Assembly: GCF_024323335.1 (NCBI RefSeq)
Contig: NC_066585.1
Coordinates: 177,447,149-177,511,148 of the forward strand
Source of the DNA: Lathyrus oleraceus
Taxonomy: Eukaryota; Streptophyta; Magnoliopsida; Fabales; Fabaceae
Direction of reading: 5' to 3'
Length of the DNA: 64,000 nucleotides
The notes beneath the pieces are model-generated. The model saw nothing but the letters and a program-made list of their open reading frames with translations. It did not search any database and had not been told where the DNA came from. The position numbers were made by a program, and so were the translations under genes. Of the stretch, positions 10,862 to 21,733 are shown piece by piece; the first letter of the stretch is position 1, and each line of letters starts with the position of its first letter.

Positions 10862-11291
10862 ATCTCCCCCTTTTTGATGATGACAAAACAAGTTAAAGTG
10901 ATGATCAAACAGTAAGTAATATCTCAGAATTAGATAAAAGCAATGGACTCCCCCTGAGTTAGATCATCAGATTTAACATAAGTTCTTATCGGACCTTCCT
11001 TGTGTGGTAGTTGGTTTTGTAACTTAGTTGTTATCCTGCATAACTTTAGTTCTCATAAGTTATTAAGATATTAATGTTTGCAGTGCATTAAGAGGTTTAG
11101 ATATGTATTTTCATCAGAGTTGTTTTAGTTCTCCCCCTTTTTGTCAGACTCAAAAAGACAGAAATTTAGGCAGGAAATGGATATTCATATATAAGAGAAA
11201 AAACTGATACATATAGGCAACAATGGAAGCATATATCAGAAAGCATAAGAAAAACATAAGAAGAAAAACAACAAGCAAAGAGCCTAAGTGC

Positions 11292-13594
11292 CTATGGGTT
11301 TGGGGGCGGAGGCATCCTTTGGAGCAGCTGAGTCAGCAAGTTCTGAATGTTGTTGTTGACGGAATCTTGGTGATCCAACCTTGCTCTCACAAATTGTTGT
11401 TCCTTTTGCAGTTCCTCCAGAGTTTTCAAGACCAGAGGGGCAAAACCAGAGTTAGATTGCTCCCCCTGAGTCAGAGCATCAGCACTGACCTTTACAGCTT
11501 CCTCTGCAGTGATGTGTGTTTCCTCTTCAGCTTCGGCTTTTGCTTATGCCTCAGCCTCAGCAGCAACAGCCTTCTCTTCAGCTTCTCTGATTCGTTGCTC
11601 TTCTGCTTCCTTCTTGGCCTTTTCCTCAGCCTCTCTGGCCAAGCGAGCATGTAGCCTTATTCCAGCATCTTTGATAAAGTCGTTGCGGACTTGTTCAGAG
11701 AGGCCTTTCAGTTTGAATGCTTCAGAGGTCATCCATCTGATCACTCTATTCCAGTGGATCCTCAATGTAGAGGGATCATCACTGATGCCAGAGTTGACAG
11801 ACAAAGACTTGATCTTCTCCACTGAAGACTCTAAAAAATAGAGTTATTGCTTCTTCTAATATGGGGAAGGCAGTTTCTGGTTCAGGGTTAGAGGATGGGT
11901 AGGATGGTGGAGTTGGATTGGTGTCATCAGGATTTTGAGTAGGAGTGATGATGGCTTCAGAGGTTGGTAGCGGGGGAATATCAGTGGGAGGCGGTGTTGT
12001 TTGTTCAGGTGGTGGACTCGGTTGATGTTCAGATGGTGAAGGTACTGGTTGTTCAGGAGGTGGATTTATTTGTTGTTCAGAGGGTGGTGTCTGAGGTTTA
12101 TCAGATGGAGGTGGATTTTGTTGTTCAGAGGGTGGAAAGGTAACTTTAGGTTCAGGTTCAGGTTGTGGTGGCTGCTGCGAGGCCAGAGCACGTGCTTGAA
12201 GTTGAGCTAGAGTGAGGGATTGGGGGTCAGAGGGTTCGTTGTCTGATGAGAGAATATAGTATGGTGGGGATGAGGGTGAGGAAGATGATGGTGAGGTGGT
12301 TTCGTTCAGCATTTCTGCTTCAGAAACGAGTAGGATAGTGGTTGCAAGATTAAATTTGAGAGATGGTGGTTTAGAAGTTCTGGTGGTGGAAGGAGGTGTT
12401 TCTGATGGGGTGTAGATGGGAGTGTTTTAGGGAAGAGAAGAAGCAATAGGCTTTAATTTAACAGAGCGAGAGGGAGGCAAAGACTTACTTAGAGAATCAA
12501 CCAGAGGGACTGGAGGTCTTGACCTAGAAGTTTCTCCCAACTTTGCCTTCTTTGCCTTCTTGGACTTCTCAGATGGCTCCCGTTGTCTCTTCATGAAATT
12601 GGGTGGATGCTCAGGTATCCACTCCACAGAGAACTCAGAAATATCCACCCCTTGGCTTGCAAGGTCGTTTAGATAGTGAGCCACCACTTCTGGAGGGTCA
12701 ATCTTGGAGAAAAGATAGAGACTGTTGGGAATCTTCCTATGATCCTTGAGTGTTTCCCAGGAAGTGTCTAGAGTTGGTTTAGCTCTGACTTGCTCAATTA
12801 CCCCCATACTCTTCAGATTTCGAGCATTTAGAGGTCTTCCAATGTCAACGGTGACATCCTCCATCAGATTGTGATGGATCAGATGATCCATCAATCCACT
12901 CTCGATCACAACATCAGAGATAAGTCTTCCTAGAGGAATGTAGGTTCTGGGCTTCATATTGTTTCTGGTATCTTTGACAGAATCTCTGAGATACTTAAAG
13001 AACAGCGTTGGCAGATTCAGTTTCAGCCTTTTGTGGATGTCGTAAAGGATGCACTTCTGATCCGTGTTGATGTAGTCAGAAGAGTTTGATGCAGGGTGAT
13101 GATGGATGGTGCCCAGGATTATCTTCAGCCAGACGCGGAGATTCTGATGAAGTTCTTTGTTCTTGGAGTGTTTACCCTCAGTGTTTTGTTGAAAAATGGT
13201 GAAGGTTATTTCCTGGGACAAATACGTGAGAGACGATATAATGATCATCTGAGTCTGCGAAGCACCAGAACTCCTTTACCATATAGGTGTACACCGGACC
13301 GTAGAGTCTCTGAAAGTAGGTTTGCCACCCTTGCATTCTTAACTCCTCAGTGAGGTCTATGTCATTTCGCTTCATATTGTCGAAGTCTACCAGTGATTCA
13401 CATAGTACCTCAAGCTTCTCAAATGGCCTTGGAAGATGAATGTGAGGTTCACGGTCAAAAATATGTGGTTCTCAATAGATTGGGGTTGAAACGACACCAG
13501 TGGTTGCAGTTGTTTGTTGAGTAGAAATGGGTGTTTAATCAGTTGATTCCATCTGCTGTGAGTAGTTGTAGACGGATTGTTGTTGAGCATCCAT
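11292..13594 (-). pseudogene. Env-like additional ORF of element E
   Basis: The minus-strand frame opens at ATG 13592-13594 and ends at TAG 11292-11294. Several frameshifts break it (near 13540, 13200, 11830) along with internal stops such as the one at 12427. The pieces encode an N-terminal globular part (G-W-Q-T-Y-F and R-T-Y-I-P-L-G-R-L-I-S-D regions), a Lys-rich patch with K-K-A-K-K-A-K, a long Pro/Ser/Gln-rich stretch (about 11880-12300) and a C-terminal Ala/Glu-rich coiled coil. ORFs like this follow pol in SIRE/Maximus elements and have been called env-like. The N-terminal part resembles what databases call putative plant transposon protein (from memory). Its role is unknown and I see no clear signal peptide. 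Confidence 0.7.
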
Positions 13595-14128
13595 GTAGAA
13601 ATTGTTGAAATGGTTTGAAGGATGAAGAACTTTGATTGAAGATGAAGAAGAACCTGATGAAGATGATGAACTGAGAGAGAGAGGGGTTTGTCTATGGCGT
13701 GAGTGTAAAAGTGTGAGTTTGTGATGAGTGAAAAGTATAAATACCCTAAGAAATGCTTGCAAAACGACAACATTAGAGGCAGTTTAGAAGTTATGAAATT
13801 AATGATGCACGTTATCCAAGATTACACGCTTAGGGGATAAATAATTACAGCCCATGATAGAGGTTTAATCCCCAAATCAGCACACTGCTCGAGGAGATCT
13901 CAAGGGTCTGTGTCTTGATTTCTGCTAGACAACTGTCTAGAAGATCCAAAGTCAGACGCATGATACCCCACGTGTTGATATATTTGATCTTCAGGAATAC
14001 CAAAAGATTGGATCCTGAGGATTTCTGATTCAGATAACTCCCAACTAATAGAAGTATCAGAGTCAGATCCAGATACCATATGTTTATTTCAAAGCCTTAT
14101 TTTGCTATTTCAGAGAAGCACATTTGGT
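13595..14128 (-). other. Element E spacer between pol and env-like ORF
   Basis: Non-coding copia DNA between the RNase H stop and the start of the extra ORF. I see no conserved motif. It would have to hold any splice acceptor or promoter for the extra ORF. Confidence 0.5.
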
Positions 14129-14701
14129 TTATTCTAGGCAAATCTCAATTTTTAAAATTTTCAGAATAAAGGAGAATTTGTCTTCAGCGAGGGGTTTAGT
14201 TAAAATGTCAGCCCATTGATGGTCTGTATCAATAAATTTTAATGATATTACCCCTTTCTGAACATAGTCTCTGATGAAATGAGGTTTTATTTCTATGTGC
14301 TTAGCTCTGGAATGCAAGATAGGATTCTTAATTAAACATATGGCAGTAGTATTATCACAGAAGATAAGAACGTTACTCTCAAAGATCAGAAGGTCTTCTA
14401 GTTGATTTTTCATCCAGAGCATCTGAGTAGTGCAGAGTGAAACTGATATATATTCTGCTTCTGTAGTAGACATGGCGATGGTTGACTGTCTTTTGCTGGC
14501 CAACGATTTGAGATTATTTCCTAAGAACTGACAATTCCCAGATGTGCTTTTGCGTTCCATTCTGTCCCCTGCATAATCTGCATCACAATAACCAGAGAGC
14601 CTATACTCTGATGTTTTCTCATACATCAGGCCAAGGTTAAGGGTTCCTTTCAGATACCTTAGGATTCTTTTAACAACTGTTAAGTGAGATTCCCTAGGAT
14701 C
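14129..14701 (-). pseudogene. Element E RNase H domain
   Basis: The minus-strand ORF contains G-Y-C-D-A-D-Y-A-G-D, T-T-E-A-E-Y, C-D-N-T-T-A and K-H-I-E-I. These are the ordered copia RNase H motifs with the catalytic Asp-Glu-Asp set. It would degrade the RNA strand of the RNA-DNA hybrid during reverse transcription. The frame joins the RT upstream but a TAA (near 14702) separates them. It ends with the I-C-L-E tail and a TAG at 14129. Confidence 0.88.
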
Positions 14702-15831
14702 TTATTGGAATCTAGCACAAAGACATACACTGAAAAGAATATCAGGGCGTATAGCCATCAGATAGATAAGAGAGCCTATCATACCACGATAGAGCTTTTG
14801 ACAAACCTTCTTACTAGTTTCTTCTTTCTCCAAAATGAAGGTTGGATGCATGAGTGTCTTAGCAGGTTTGCATTCTGTCATTTCGAATTTCTTCATAATG
14901 TATTTTATGTACTTACTTTGATATACATAGGTAGCTTCTGAAGCTTGATTGATTTGAATTCCCAGAAAGAACATTAGTTCTTGCATTAAGCTCATTTCAA
15001 ATTTTTCCTGCATTAGCTTAGAGAATTCTTGACACACAACGGTGTTAGCTGAACCAAAAATAATGTCATCAACATATATATGGCATATCATGAGATCATT
15101 TATAATGTTTTTACGGAAGAGTGTAGAGTCAACCTTTCCTCTAATGAAATCATGTTCCAGGAGAAAGTTGCTTAGTCTTTCATACCAAGCTCTAGGAGCT
15201 TGTTTTAGTCCATACAATGATTTCTTTAGTTTAAAAATATGTTCTTGACGTTTAGAATTTTCAAAACCTGGAGGTTGATTGACATACACTTCTTCTGATA
15301 TATAACCATTAAGGAATGCGCTCTTGACATCCATTTGATATAGTTTGATGGAATGATTTACAGCAAACAAAACAAGTAAGCGAATAGATTCTAACCTGGT
15401 GAATGGAGCAAAGGTTTCATTGTAGTCAATGCCTTCTTGTTGGTTGTAACCTTGTGCCACCAGTCGTGCTTTGTTTCTGACTACTTCTCCTTTTTCGTTC
15501 AGTTTGTTTCTGAATACCCATCTTGTTCCAATAATATGAGTTCCTTTAGGCTTTGGGACAAGATCCCAGACATCATTCTTTGAGAATTAATCCAGTTCTT
15601 CTTTCATTGCCAGAATCCAGTCATTGTCTTGAAGTGCCTCATCACAGGAAGTAGGTTCGATTAGAGATACTAATTCTAGAGGAGTTTCATCCTTGTTTCC
15701 CAGAATCAAATCTTCAGAGATGTTAGGGAGACTTCTTGATCTTTTCTGGATAGTTGAAACTTCAGTTGCATCTGGACTTTGTTTCTCAGATTCTTCTGAT
15801 GCTTTAGTCTTTTCGTCAGAGCCTGCAAGAG
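14702..15831 (-). pseudogene. Element E reverse transcriptase
   Basis: The minus-strand frame contains the copia RT blocks: A-R-L-V-A-Q-G-Y, E-T-F-A-P, Q-M-D-V-K-S-A-F-L-N-G, L-K-Q-A-P-R-A-W-Y and the catalytic Y-V-D-D. The domain copies the genomic RNA inside the virus-like particle. There is a TAA before the first block (near 15585) where Gln is expected, and a one-base shift near 15830 at the border with integrase. It ends with TAA near 14702. The best preserved part is 14702-15460. Confidence 0.92.
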
Positions 15832-16740
15832 TTATCTCAAATCTGCAAGTTTCTCAACTAGCTTTGACTTTTCAGGGTCAAGCTTATCATCAAATCTAAC
15901 GTGTATTGATTCTTCCATAATTTTGGTTTCTGTGTTGTATACACTATAGCCCTTAGAGCATTTTGAGTATCCTAACATAATACCTTTTTGTGCTTTTGAA
16001 TCAAACTTGTTCAGATGTTTTTTAGTGTTGAGAATAAAACATGAGCATCCAAAAGGATGGAAATAAGAAATGTTGGGTTTTCTTCCCTTACACAATTCAT
16101 AGGGAGTCTTTTCTAGAATAGGTCTTATAGAGATTTTATTCTGAATATAACATATTGTATTTACTGCTTCAGCCCAAAAGTGCTTAGCCACATTTGTTTC
16201 ACTGATCATGGTTCTGGTCATTTCTTGGAGTGTCCTATTCTTCCTTTCTACGACTCCATTTTGTTATGGAGTTCTAGGGCAGGAGAAATTATGGGATATT
16301 CCATTAGAATCAAACAGTTCTTCAAAGAACTTATTTTCGAATTCGCCACCATGATCACTTCTGACTCTGATAGTTTTAGAGTCAAATTCGTTTTGCACTT
16401 TAGAACAGAAGTTAGTGAATACAGAGTGAGACTCACTCTTGTGATTTAGGAATTTTACCCATGTCTAGCGACTAAAATCATCAAAAATGACTAGTCCATA
16501 CTTCTTTCCATTGACTGACGCTGTCTTAACAGACCCAAAAAGGTCAATGTGAATAAGTTCTAGAGGCTCAGAGGTGAAAACAACATTTTTCTTTTTAAAA
16601 GATGTTTTAGAAAATTTTCCTTTCTGACATGCCTCATACAGAGCTTCTGAAGAAAACTTCAGCTTAGGTAGACCTCTGACAAACTCGAGTTTATTTAGCT
16701 GAGAATGTTTTCTCATGCTAATGTGGCCCAAGCGTCTATG
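15832..16740 (-). pseudogene. Element E integrase
   Basis: The core reads I-H-I-D-L-F-G (first Asp), R-S-D-H-G-G-E-F (second Asp) and Q-N-G-V-V-E-R-K-N (Glu), the copia DDE pattern. The stops are a TAG after D-D-F-S-R and a TAA just before Q-N-G-V. Downstream comes the copia integrase C-terminal region with L-G-Y-S and K-G-Y. The enzyme would insert the cDNA into chromosomal DNA. The H-R-R-L-G-H zinc-binding block precedes it. Confidence 0.88.
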
Positions 16741-17929
16741 TCATACCCATTGCTCTTCGTGAACAGACATCAAACATTTTACATTTTGATCTTTTAGACC
16801 TGAAAGATTTATTTTGTAAATGTTGTTTTTCCTCTTGCGATTGAATAGAACTGTTCCATTGTTCTGATTAATTACTTTACATGTTTTTTGATTGAAGATT
16901 ACATCATAACCATTATCACTTAATTGGCTTATTGACAATAGGTTATGCATTAATCCTTCTACCTAGAGAACATCAGATATAGAGGGAAGAGTTCCATTAC
17001 CAATAGTTTTGGAGCCTATGATTCTTCCTTTCTGATTTCCTCCGAAACCTACAAAGCCAGTATCTTTAAGTTCCAAGCTTTGGAACATATACTTTCTTCT
17101 CGTCATGTGTCGCAAGCATCCAGAGTCCAGGTACCATGATTGGTGTCTTAACTCTACTGCATAAGATATCTGCAACATAGACAATCTTATCCTTTGGTAC
17201 CCAGAATATTTTGGGTCCTTTGTGATTAGTTTTCCCAAAGTTTCTTAGAACTTTGGGTTTTCTAGCATTATCAAAAGGTTTTGCTTGTGCATGTGTGTAA
17301 TGATAAGAAAAAGGAGTTTTGGGTTTGTCATCTGTGGAAGATTTATCTTCACTAGAATCATACCCTATTCCTCTTTTATTATTCTGACTGACTCCATAAA
17401 TCATGGATGCCATTCTACTTCTTTCTATCCCATTTTTCAGAAACTTTTGAAAAGATTTTTCATATTTATATATCACTGTGTTAGAAGTTTGTGGGGCTTG
17501 AGATAAAGCTTCTTCAAGTTTTAAACATTTTTTATTTGTGGAGTCTCTTTCTTTTGTCAGAGTTAGATTTTCATTTTTTAGTTCTGAAACTGTTATCTCA
17601 AGTTTATCACATTCTTCGATGGTTCCTTCAAGAACCCTTTTTAGTGCTTTAAATTTTTGTTTAAGTTTCTGATATGAGTTCAAAGATTCAGAAAGGCATC
17701 ATTCAAGGTCAGAGCGAGAAAGATCAGAAAATACCTCTTCAGGATCATATTCTCCATCTGATGTGTTTCCAGAGGTGGTAGCCATGAATGCAACATTTAC
17801 CTGTTCTTCAGAGTCTGATTCAGAGGAATCAGATCCACTGTCGTCCTAGGTGGCCATCAGTCCCTTTTTGCTTTTGAAGGAGCTTTTCTTGAAACTTTCT
17901 TCTTAGAGCTTTCTTTCTTCAGCTTTGGG
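16741..17929 (-). pseudogene. Element E gag C-terminus, protease and pre-integrase region
   Basis: The minus strand encodes an acidic Ser-rich part, a Lys/Glu-rich coiled coil (about 17510-17680) and the aspartic protease site W-Y-L-D-S-G-C-x-R-H-M-T (near 17125). It ends with the pre-integrase segment carrying L-L-S-I-S-Q-L. Stops and shifts occur near 17685, 16955 and 16740; the last is a TGA where Trp is expected. The protease would process the Gag-Pol polyprotein. Confidence 0.82.
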
Positions 17930-18872
17930 TTTTGTTTCTGTAATGACCCGTTTCCTTACATTCATAGCATGTTATTTCTTTGTTTGATTTACCTATGGAA
18001 GTTGATTTTGAGCGATCTCCCTTGGGTCTTGGTCTTCTGAAGTTATTATTCCTTTTTTTCCATAGTTGTTTTACTCTTATGGTCAAAAGGGATAACTCTT
18101 CTTCATCGTCAGAGTCTTCCTTTTCAGAGTCGTCATTGTCTTCCTCTTCAGCTTGGAAGGCTTTGTTCCTTTCTGGTTTGCGTATTTCAGATCTGGACTT
18201 TAGTGCTACATATTTGATCTTCTTTTGAGGCTCATCTTCCTCAAGTTCTATCTCGTGACTTCTGAGTGAACTAAGGAGTTCTTCAAGGCTTATATTGTTC
18301 AGATCCTTTGACAATTTTAATGTTGTGACCATGGGTCTCCACTTCTTTGGCAAGCTTCTGACTATCTTTTTGACATGATCTGCAGTTGTGTAGCCTTTGT
18401 CCTGAACCTTGAGTCCTGCAATTAAAGTTTGAAATCTAGAAAACATTACCTCTATAGCTTCATCGTCCTCCATCTTGAAGGCTTCATACTTCTGAATTAG
18501 AGCCAGAGCCTTTGTTTCTTTGACTTGAGAATTTCCTTCGTGAGTCATCCTTAGGGAGTCAAGTATTTCTTTATCTATTTCCCTGTTGATGATCTTTTCA
18601 TATTCATTGTAGGAAATGGCATTCAGCAGTATTGTTCTGGCTTTGTGATGGTTTTTGAAGTCGCGCTTCTAGTCATCTGTCATCTTGCTTCTAGCAATGG
18701 CAATGTCAGAGTTAGATACAGGAGGTATGTAGCCAATAGTAACTATGTCCCACAGATCAACATCATAGCCCAAAAAGAAACTTTCAATTCTATCTTTCCA
18801 GTAATTAAATTTTTCTCCATCAAAGATTGGAGGTTTAGCATTGTAACTATCTCTTTCATTGGTGTTGGCCAT
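17930..18872 (-). pseudogene. Element E gag
   Basis: ATG at 18870-18872 opens a frame with F-N-Y-W-K-D-R-I-E, the W-D-I-V-x-x-G-Y-I-P-P block and the later L-P-K-K-W-R-P-M block of copia Gag (UBN2-like region). A zinc knuckle starts C-Y-E-C-K-x-x-G-H, but its last Cys is lost by a shift. One TAA after the first 67 codons and the shift near the knuckle make it dead. Gag would form the cytoplasmic particle that holds the element RNA. Confidence 0.85.
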
Positions 18873-18942
18873 AGTGTTCTTCTCACGCTGGGTCTCTCTA
18901 CACTGTTAAGTGTTGGATTAGAAAATCAATAATAGAGCCGAA

Positions 18943-18954
18943 GCTCTGATACCA
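18943..18954 (-). other. Element E primer binding site (initiator Met tRNA)
   Basis: On the minus strand TGGTATCAGAGC follows the 5' LTR end by two bases. It is complementary to the 3' end of plant initiator methionine tRNA, the usual copia primer. Confidence 0.92.
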
Positions 18955-18956
18955 AT

Positions 18957-19988
18957 TGAAGGTGGAGAAAAACAAGAAAGGGGGGTTTGAATTGTTTTAG
19001 AAGAATGAAAACTTTTTAGAAATTAGACACACGCAAAAACAAAAGAATTCAACACAGAATTTTATATTGGTTCGCTTGAAATTCAAAGCTACTCCAATCC
19101 ACTCGGCCAAGGTGATTTCTCCTTCAAAAAGGACTTAATCCACTAATCTTGAAAGATTACACAAACAACCGTCTAAGAGAATAATGATCCCTTAGCCCTC
19201 TCTAGTTTTCAGACTTCACAAGTCACTTAAGGAAATATCTTAGCAATATAGTATGATTACAGTAATGAATAGTGCTTCTAACAATAAGAAGAAATTACAC
19301 AAGATAAGAACAATTAATATTCCCTCATTAGAGCAGCAGCTCGTGAGAGAAAGAATAATGAATGGTGAAGTATTGTATTCTCGTGTGTTTCAGGTGTCTT
19401 CTTTGGGTGGCGTTCCATCCTTTATATAGGAGTAGTGGGAAGACTGTTGAGTGATGTTAATGTTAGAATCTTGGGCATTTATGGATGATTAATGTCATTA
19501 ATCTCCATGTTCTTTCCAAAGAAATATTTGGACCGCCATAACATCCTTCTAAAAATAGATTCTTTCCATAAGCGAGTTTCTTTTTTTTTCAAGGTTAAGC
19601 TTTCTGGATCAGAGGATCCTAACACCGAAGCTTTTATTAAGCGATTGCAACTTCAGAGGATGCTTGTTGCTGACTGTCTTCAGAGTTTCTCTTTACTTGA
19701 TTTCATCAGAGCGTATGTCTTCAGATTCTATAATCATTCTTCCACTTCATAGTGTTTGACTTCTTTAGTTTAGCTTGTGCTTGTGTTTGATCAGAGTCAA
19801 AGATTTTAGTTGCGTATCTTTTGAGTGGTATCTTAGCGCTTGATTCTGTATCTGATGATTGTCTATCTGACTGCTTTGATTAGAGTCCTGCATACTTAGA
19901 AATATTTTGTTAGGGTACCATTTTTGATTCATCCTTTGTTATCATCAAAATCTTAGAGATATATTATAGAACTAAATTTGTTCTTACA
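18957..19988 (-). repeat. Element E 5' LTR (1,032 bp)
   Basis: On the minus strand it starts TGTAAGAAC and ends ACCTTCA next to the primer site. The minus-strand TATA motif CCTATATAAA lies at 19421-19430. It is the full-length partner of the truncated copy at 10192-10861. Confidence 0.92.
19421..19430 (-). promoter_or_regulatory. Candidate TATA box of element E
   Basis: CCTATATAAA on the minus strand lies inside the LTR. The copy in the other LTR (near 10311-10320) is kept. Confidence 0.6.
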
Positions 19989-20254
19989 GTATTAACAACG
20001 GTATTCCCAGTAGAAGTAGTGACAAAAACAGTAGCGCCGACAACAACAACAGTAGTAGGATTTGCAGAAGTGGTAGAGGTAGTAGCCTTCTAAGCCTGAA
20101 GGTACTCAATTATAATGTTCATATTACCTTGGAAGAGATCCATCTTTCCTTGGAACTGAGCCAAGGTTTGCCTATATATAGAACTCTCATGTTCCATATC
20201 TTCCATAATTCTTGATTTATTAGCTCTCGTGAAGTACTAGTGACGAAGAGTCAT
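19989..20254 (-). pseudogene. Element F gag, 5' part
   Basis: The minus strand opens with ATG at 20252-20254 and runs into the insertion point of element E. It has two TAG stops (codon 6 and before the Thr-rich part). Residues include R-A-N-K-S-R, L-A-Q-F-Q-G-K-M-D-L-F-Q-G-N-M and a Thr/Val-rich tail. The position, downstream of an Ogre-type LTR, primer site and leader, and the heptad-like Gln/Met-rich start fit an Ogre/Tat gag. It is a different gag subtype from that of elements B and C. Confidence 0.6.
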
Positions 20255-21031
20255 CGTCTTTCTGGCTGAGAAAAGGACAAGGTGAGCTCTTTTTGGTTAA
20301 TAGGCATGAGATGAAAATGAATGAGTGCACATGTTAGGGGATGGAATGGAAATAAATATGCAACATCCATATATTAAAAGCATTTATGGTGTAATAACTT
20401 GGGTTCAAAATTCCAGCATATATACAACAATGCAATAATGATATGCAACAATAAAGATAGATGCCCCAACAAAACAGATAGGTAAACTGCAAAATCTTCA
20501 TGATACTCCGGATAATCCGTCCATACTTCCCAACATAGGTTCAAAGGTTCGAAGTTACACGAGAATAAATGTATGTAGAGTCTATGGCTTCCTGCAGAAA
20601 AACCCATATCCCCCTCACAGGTGTGTACTATCCTTCAAAGGAAACACTAAAAAAAATCCTAGGATCAAGTATCCATTTGAGATACCATTTCCTTAGACGA
20701 CTGACTCATCGGACAATGATGCTCCCAAAATAGTCTAATCTAGGTGTGACGTCTCGTGTCAACCATAACCGAGGACTAACTCCAAGGAGGTCAAACACAC
20801 GAATCTAGTCACATTACTGTTATGTGTTTATGCTCAAGCTCGGGTATAGATCTTTTCCCTTATGTAACATAACCCTAACCCAATAAAGAGTACAACAACA
20901 ATATCCAGAATATAAAGAATATGAATATAATGATAAAGCGAATAAAGCGTAAGGATAAACACCCAAAGCAAGCAAAGAAAGTAATCAAAACTAGGCTCCA
21001 CTCCTTTTAGCAACTAGGTTGCAATCCACAA
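20255..21031 (-). other. Element F untranslated leader
   Basis: Non-coding stretch between the primer site and the gag start on the minus strand, about 780 bp. The one longer ORF in it (20374-20607, minus) starts off the gag frame and has no recognisable motif. Confidence 0.55.
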
Positions 21032-21043
21032 CAGAGTCGCCAA
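21032..21043 (-). other. Element F primer binding site (Arg-tRNA type)
   Basis: On the minus strand TTGGCGACTCTG follows the LTR end (...GCTTCA) after one base. It matches the TGGCGACTCTG start of the primer sites in elements B and C, which is the Ogre-type site. Confidence 0.75.
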
Positions 21044-21044
21044 C

Positions 21045-21733
21045 TGAAGCTAGCGGAAATATACCCGAACATATTTCACACTCGAAGATACAACAGAGTC
21101 GCCATCGAACTTTATTTATTCTTGAAGGAAAGGGAAAACGTCGATAAAACCCAATGGAAGAGAAAATGGGTAAGGAAGTCGGTTATGCAAGGGGAAGATA
21201 TTAACACCCCTCACATTTGATGTACTCAACGGGAACTGTTTTGATTGTTCTTTGCTCGGATGGGTGTAATATCTAAAGATTACTCATGAAAGAATAAAGG
21301 TAAAGAGAAGAGAATAGATAAAGTGCTCGGAGAGGGTTAAGGCTCTCATGCCTGCGTATCCTTGTAGTGCATTAAGGAATTAATAGATTCATAGTTCATA
21401 GAACTAATGGTGGAAGGTGAAAGAAGACTGATAACAAATATGGTTTGAAGCAAAGAATGACGTGGTTTGAACCCATAGAGATAGGTATATCTGAATCCAA
21501 GAGGAAAACTGGCATATGGCCAAAAAGAAGGGTATTGCCTATATACGGCTGCAAACTACGTAAGGAGATGTTTATCTAAGAAACTAGAGGACTAACAAGA
21601 CAAAAAAATGGCTCTTGGCTTAGAAGTAGGCACTGGTTATTTTACCAGAAGGTAAATCAGGAACTCAAAGAGAGATGGTACTTGGTTCAAAGAGAGCAGT
21701 ATATCCCATGGAGTGAGATTCGTAGAAGATATT
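21045..21733 (-). repeat. Element F 5' LTR, 3' part only
   Basis: On the minus strand this is the last 689 bp of an LTR ending in CA before the primer site. Its upstream part is cut by element D at 21734. A second TGGCGACTCTGTTG lies inside it (21091-21104), the block found near the 3' end of every Ogre-type LTR in this window. Confidence 0.7.

Larger units (their letters stand above)
10192..19988 (-). mobile_element. Element E: SIRE/Maximus-type Ty1/copia retrotransposon
   Basis: Minus strand. The order is 5' LTR (18957-19988), initiator-Met primer site, gag, protease, integrase, RT, RNase H, an extra env-like ORF, polypurine tract and 3' LTR (truncated). Integrase before RT shows the copia type, and an ORF between pol and the 3' LTR is typical of the SIRE/Maximus lineage. 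All genes carry stops or frameshifts. The element landed in the gag of element F. The outer end of its 3' LTR is lost, so no target duplication can be paired; the right flank is GTATT. Confidence 0.9.

Noticed and set aside
11223..11841. Plus-strand ORFs with Ser- and Ala-rich products
   Set aside because: Antisense shadows of the env-like ORF of element E, which has orderly composition on the minus strand.
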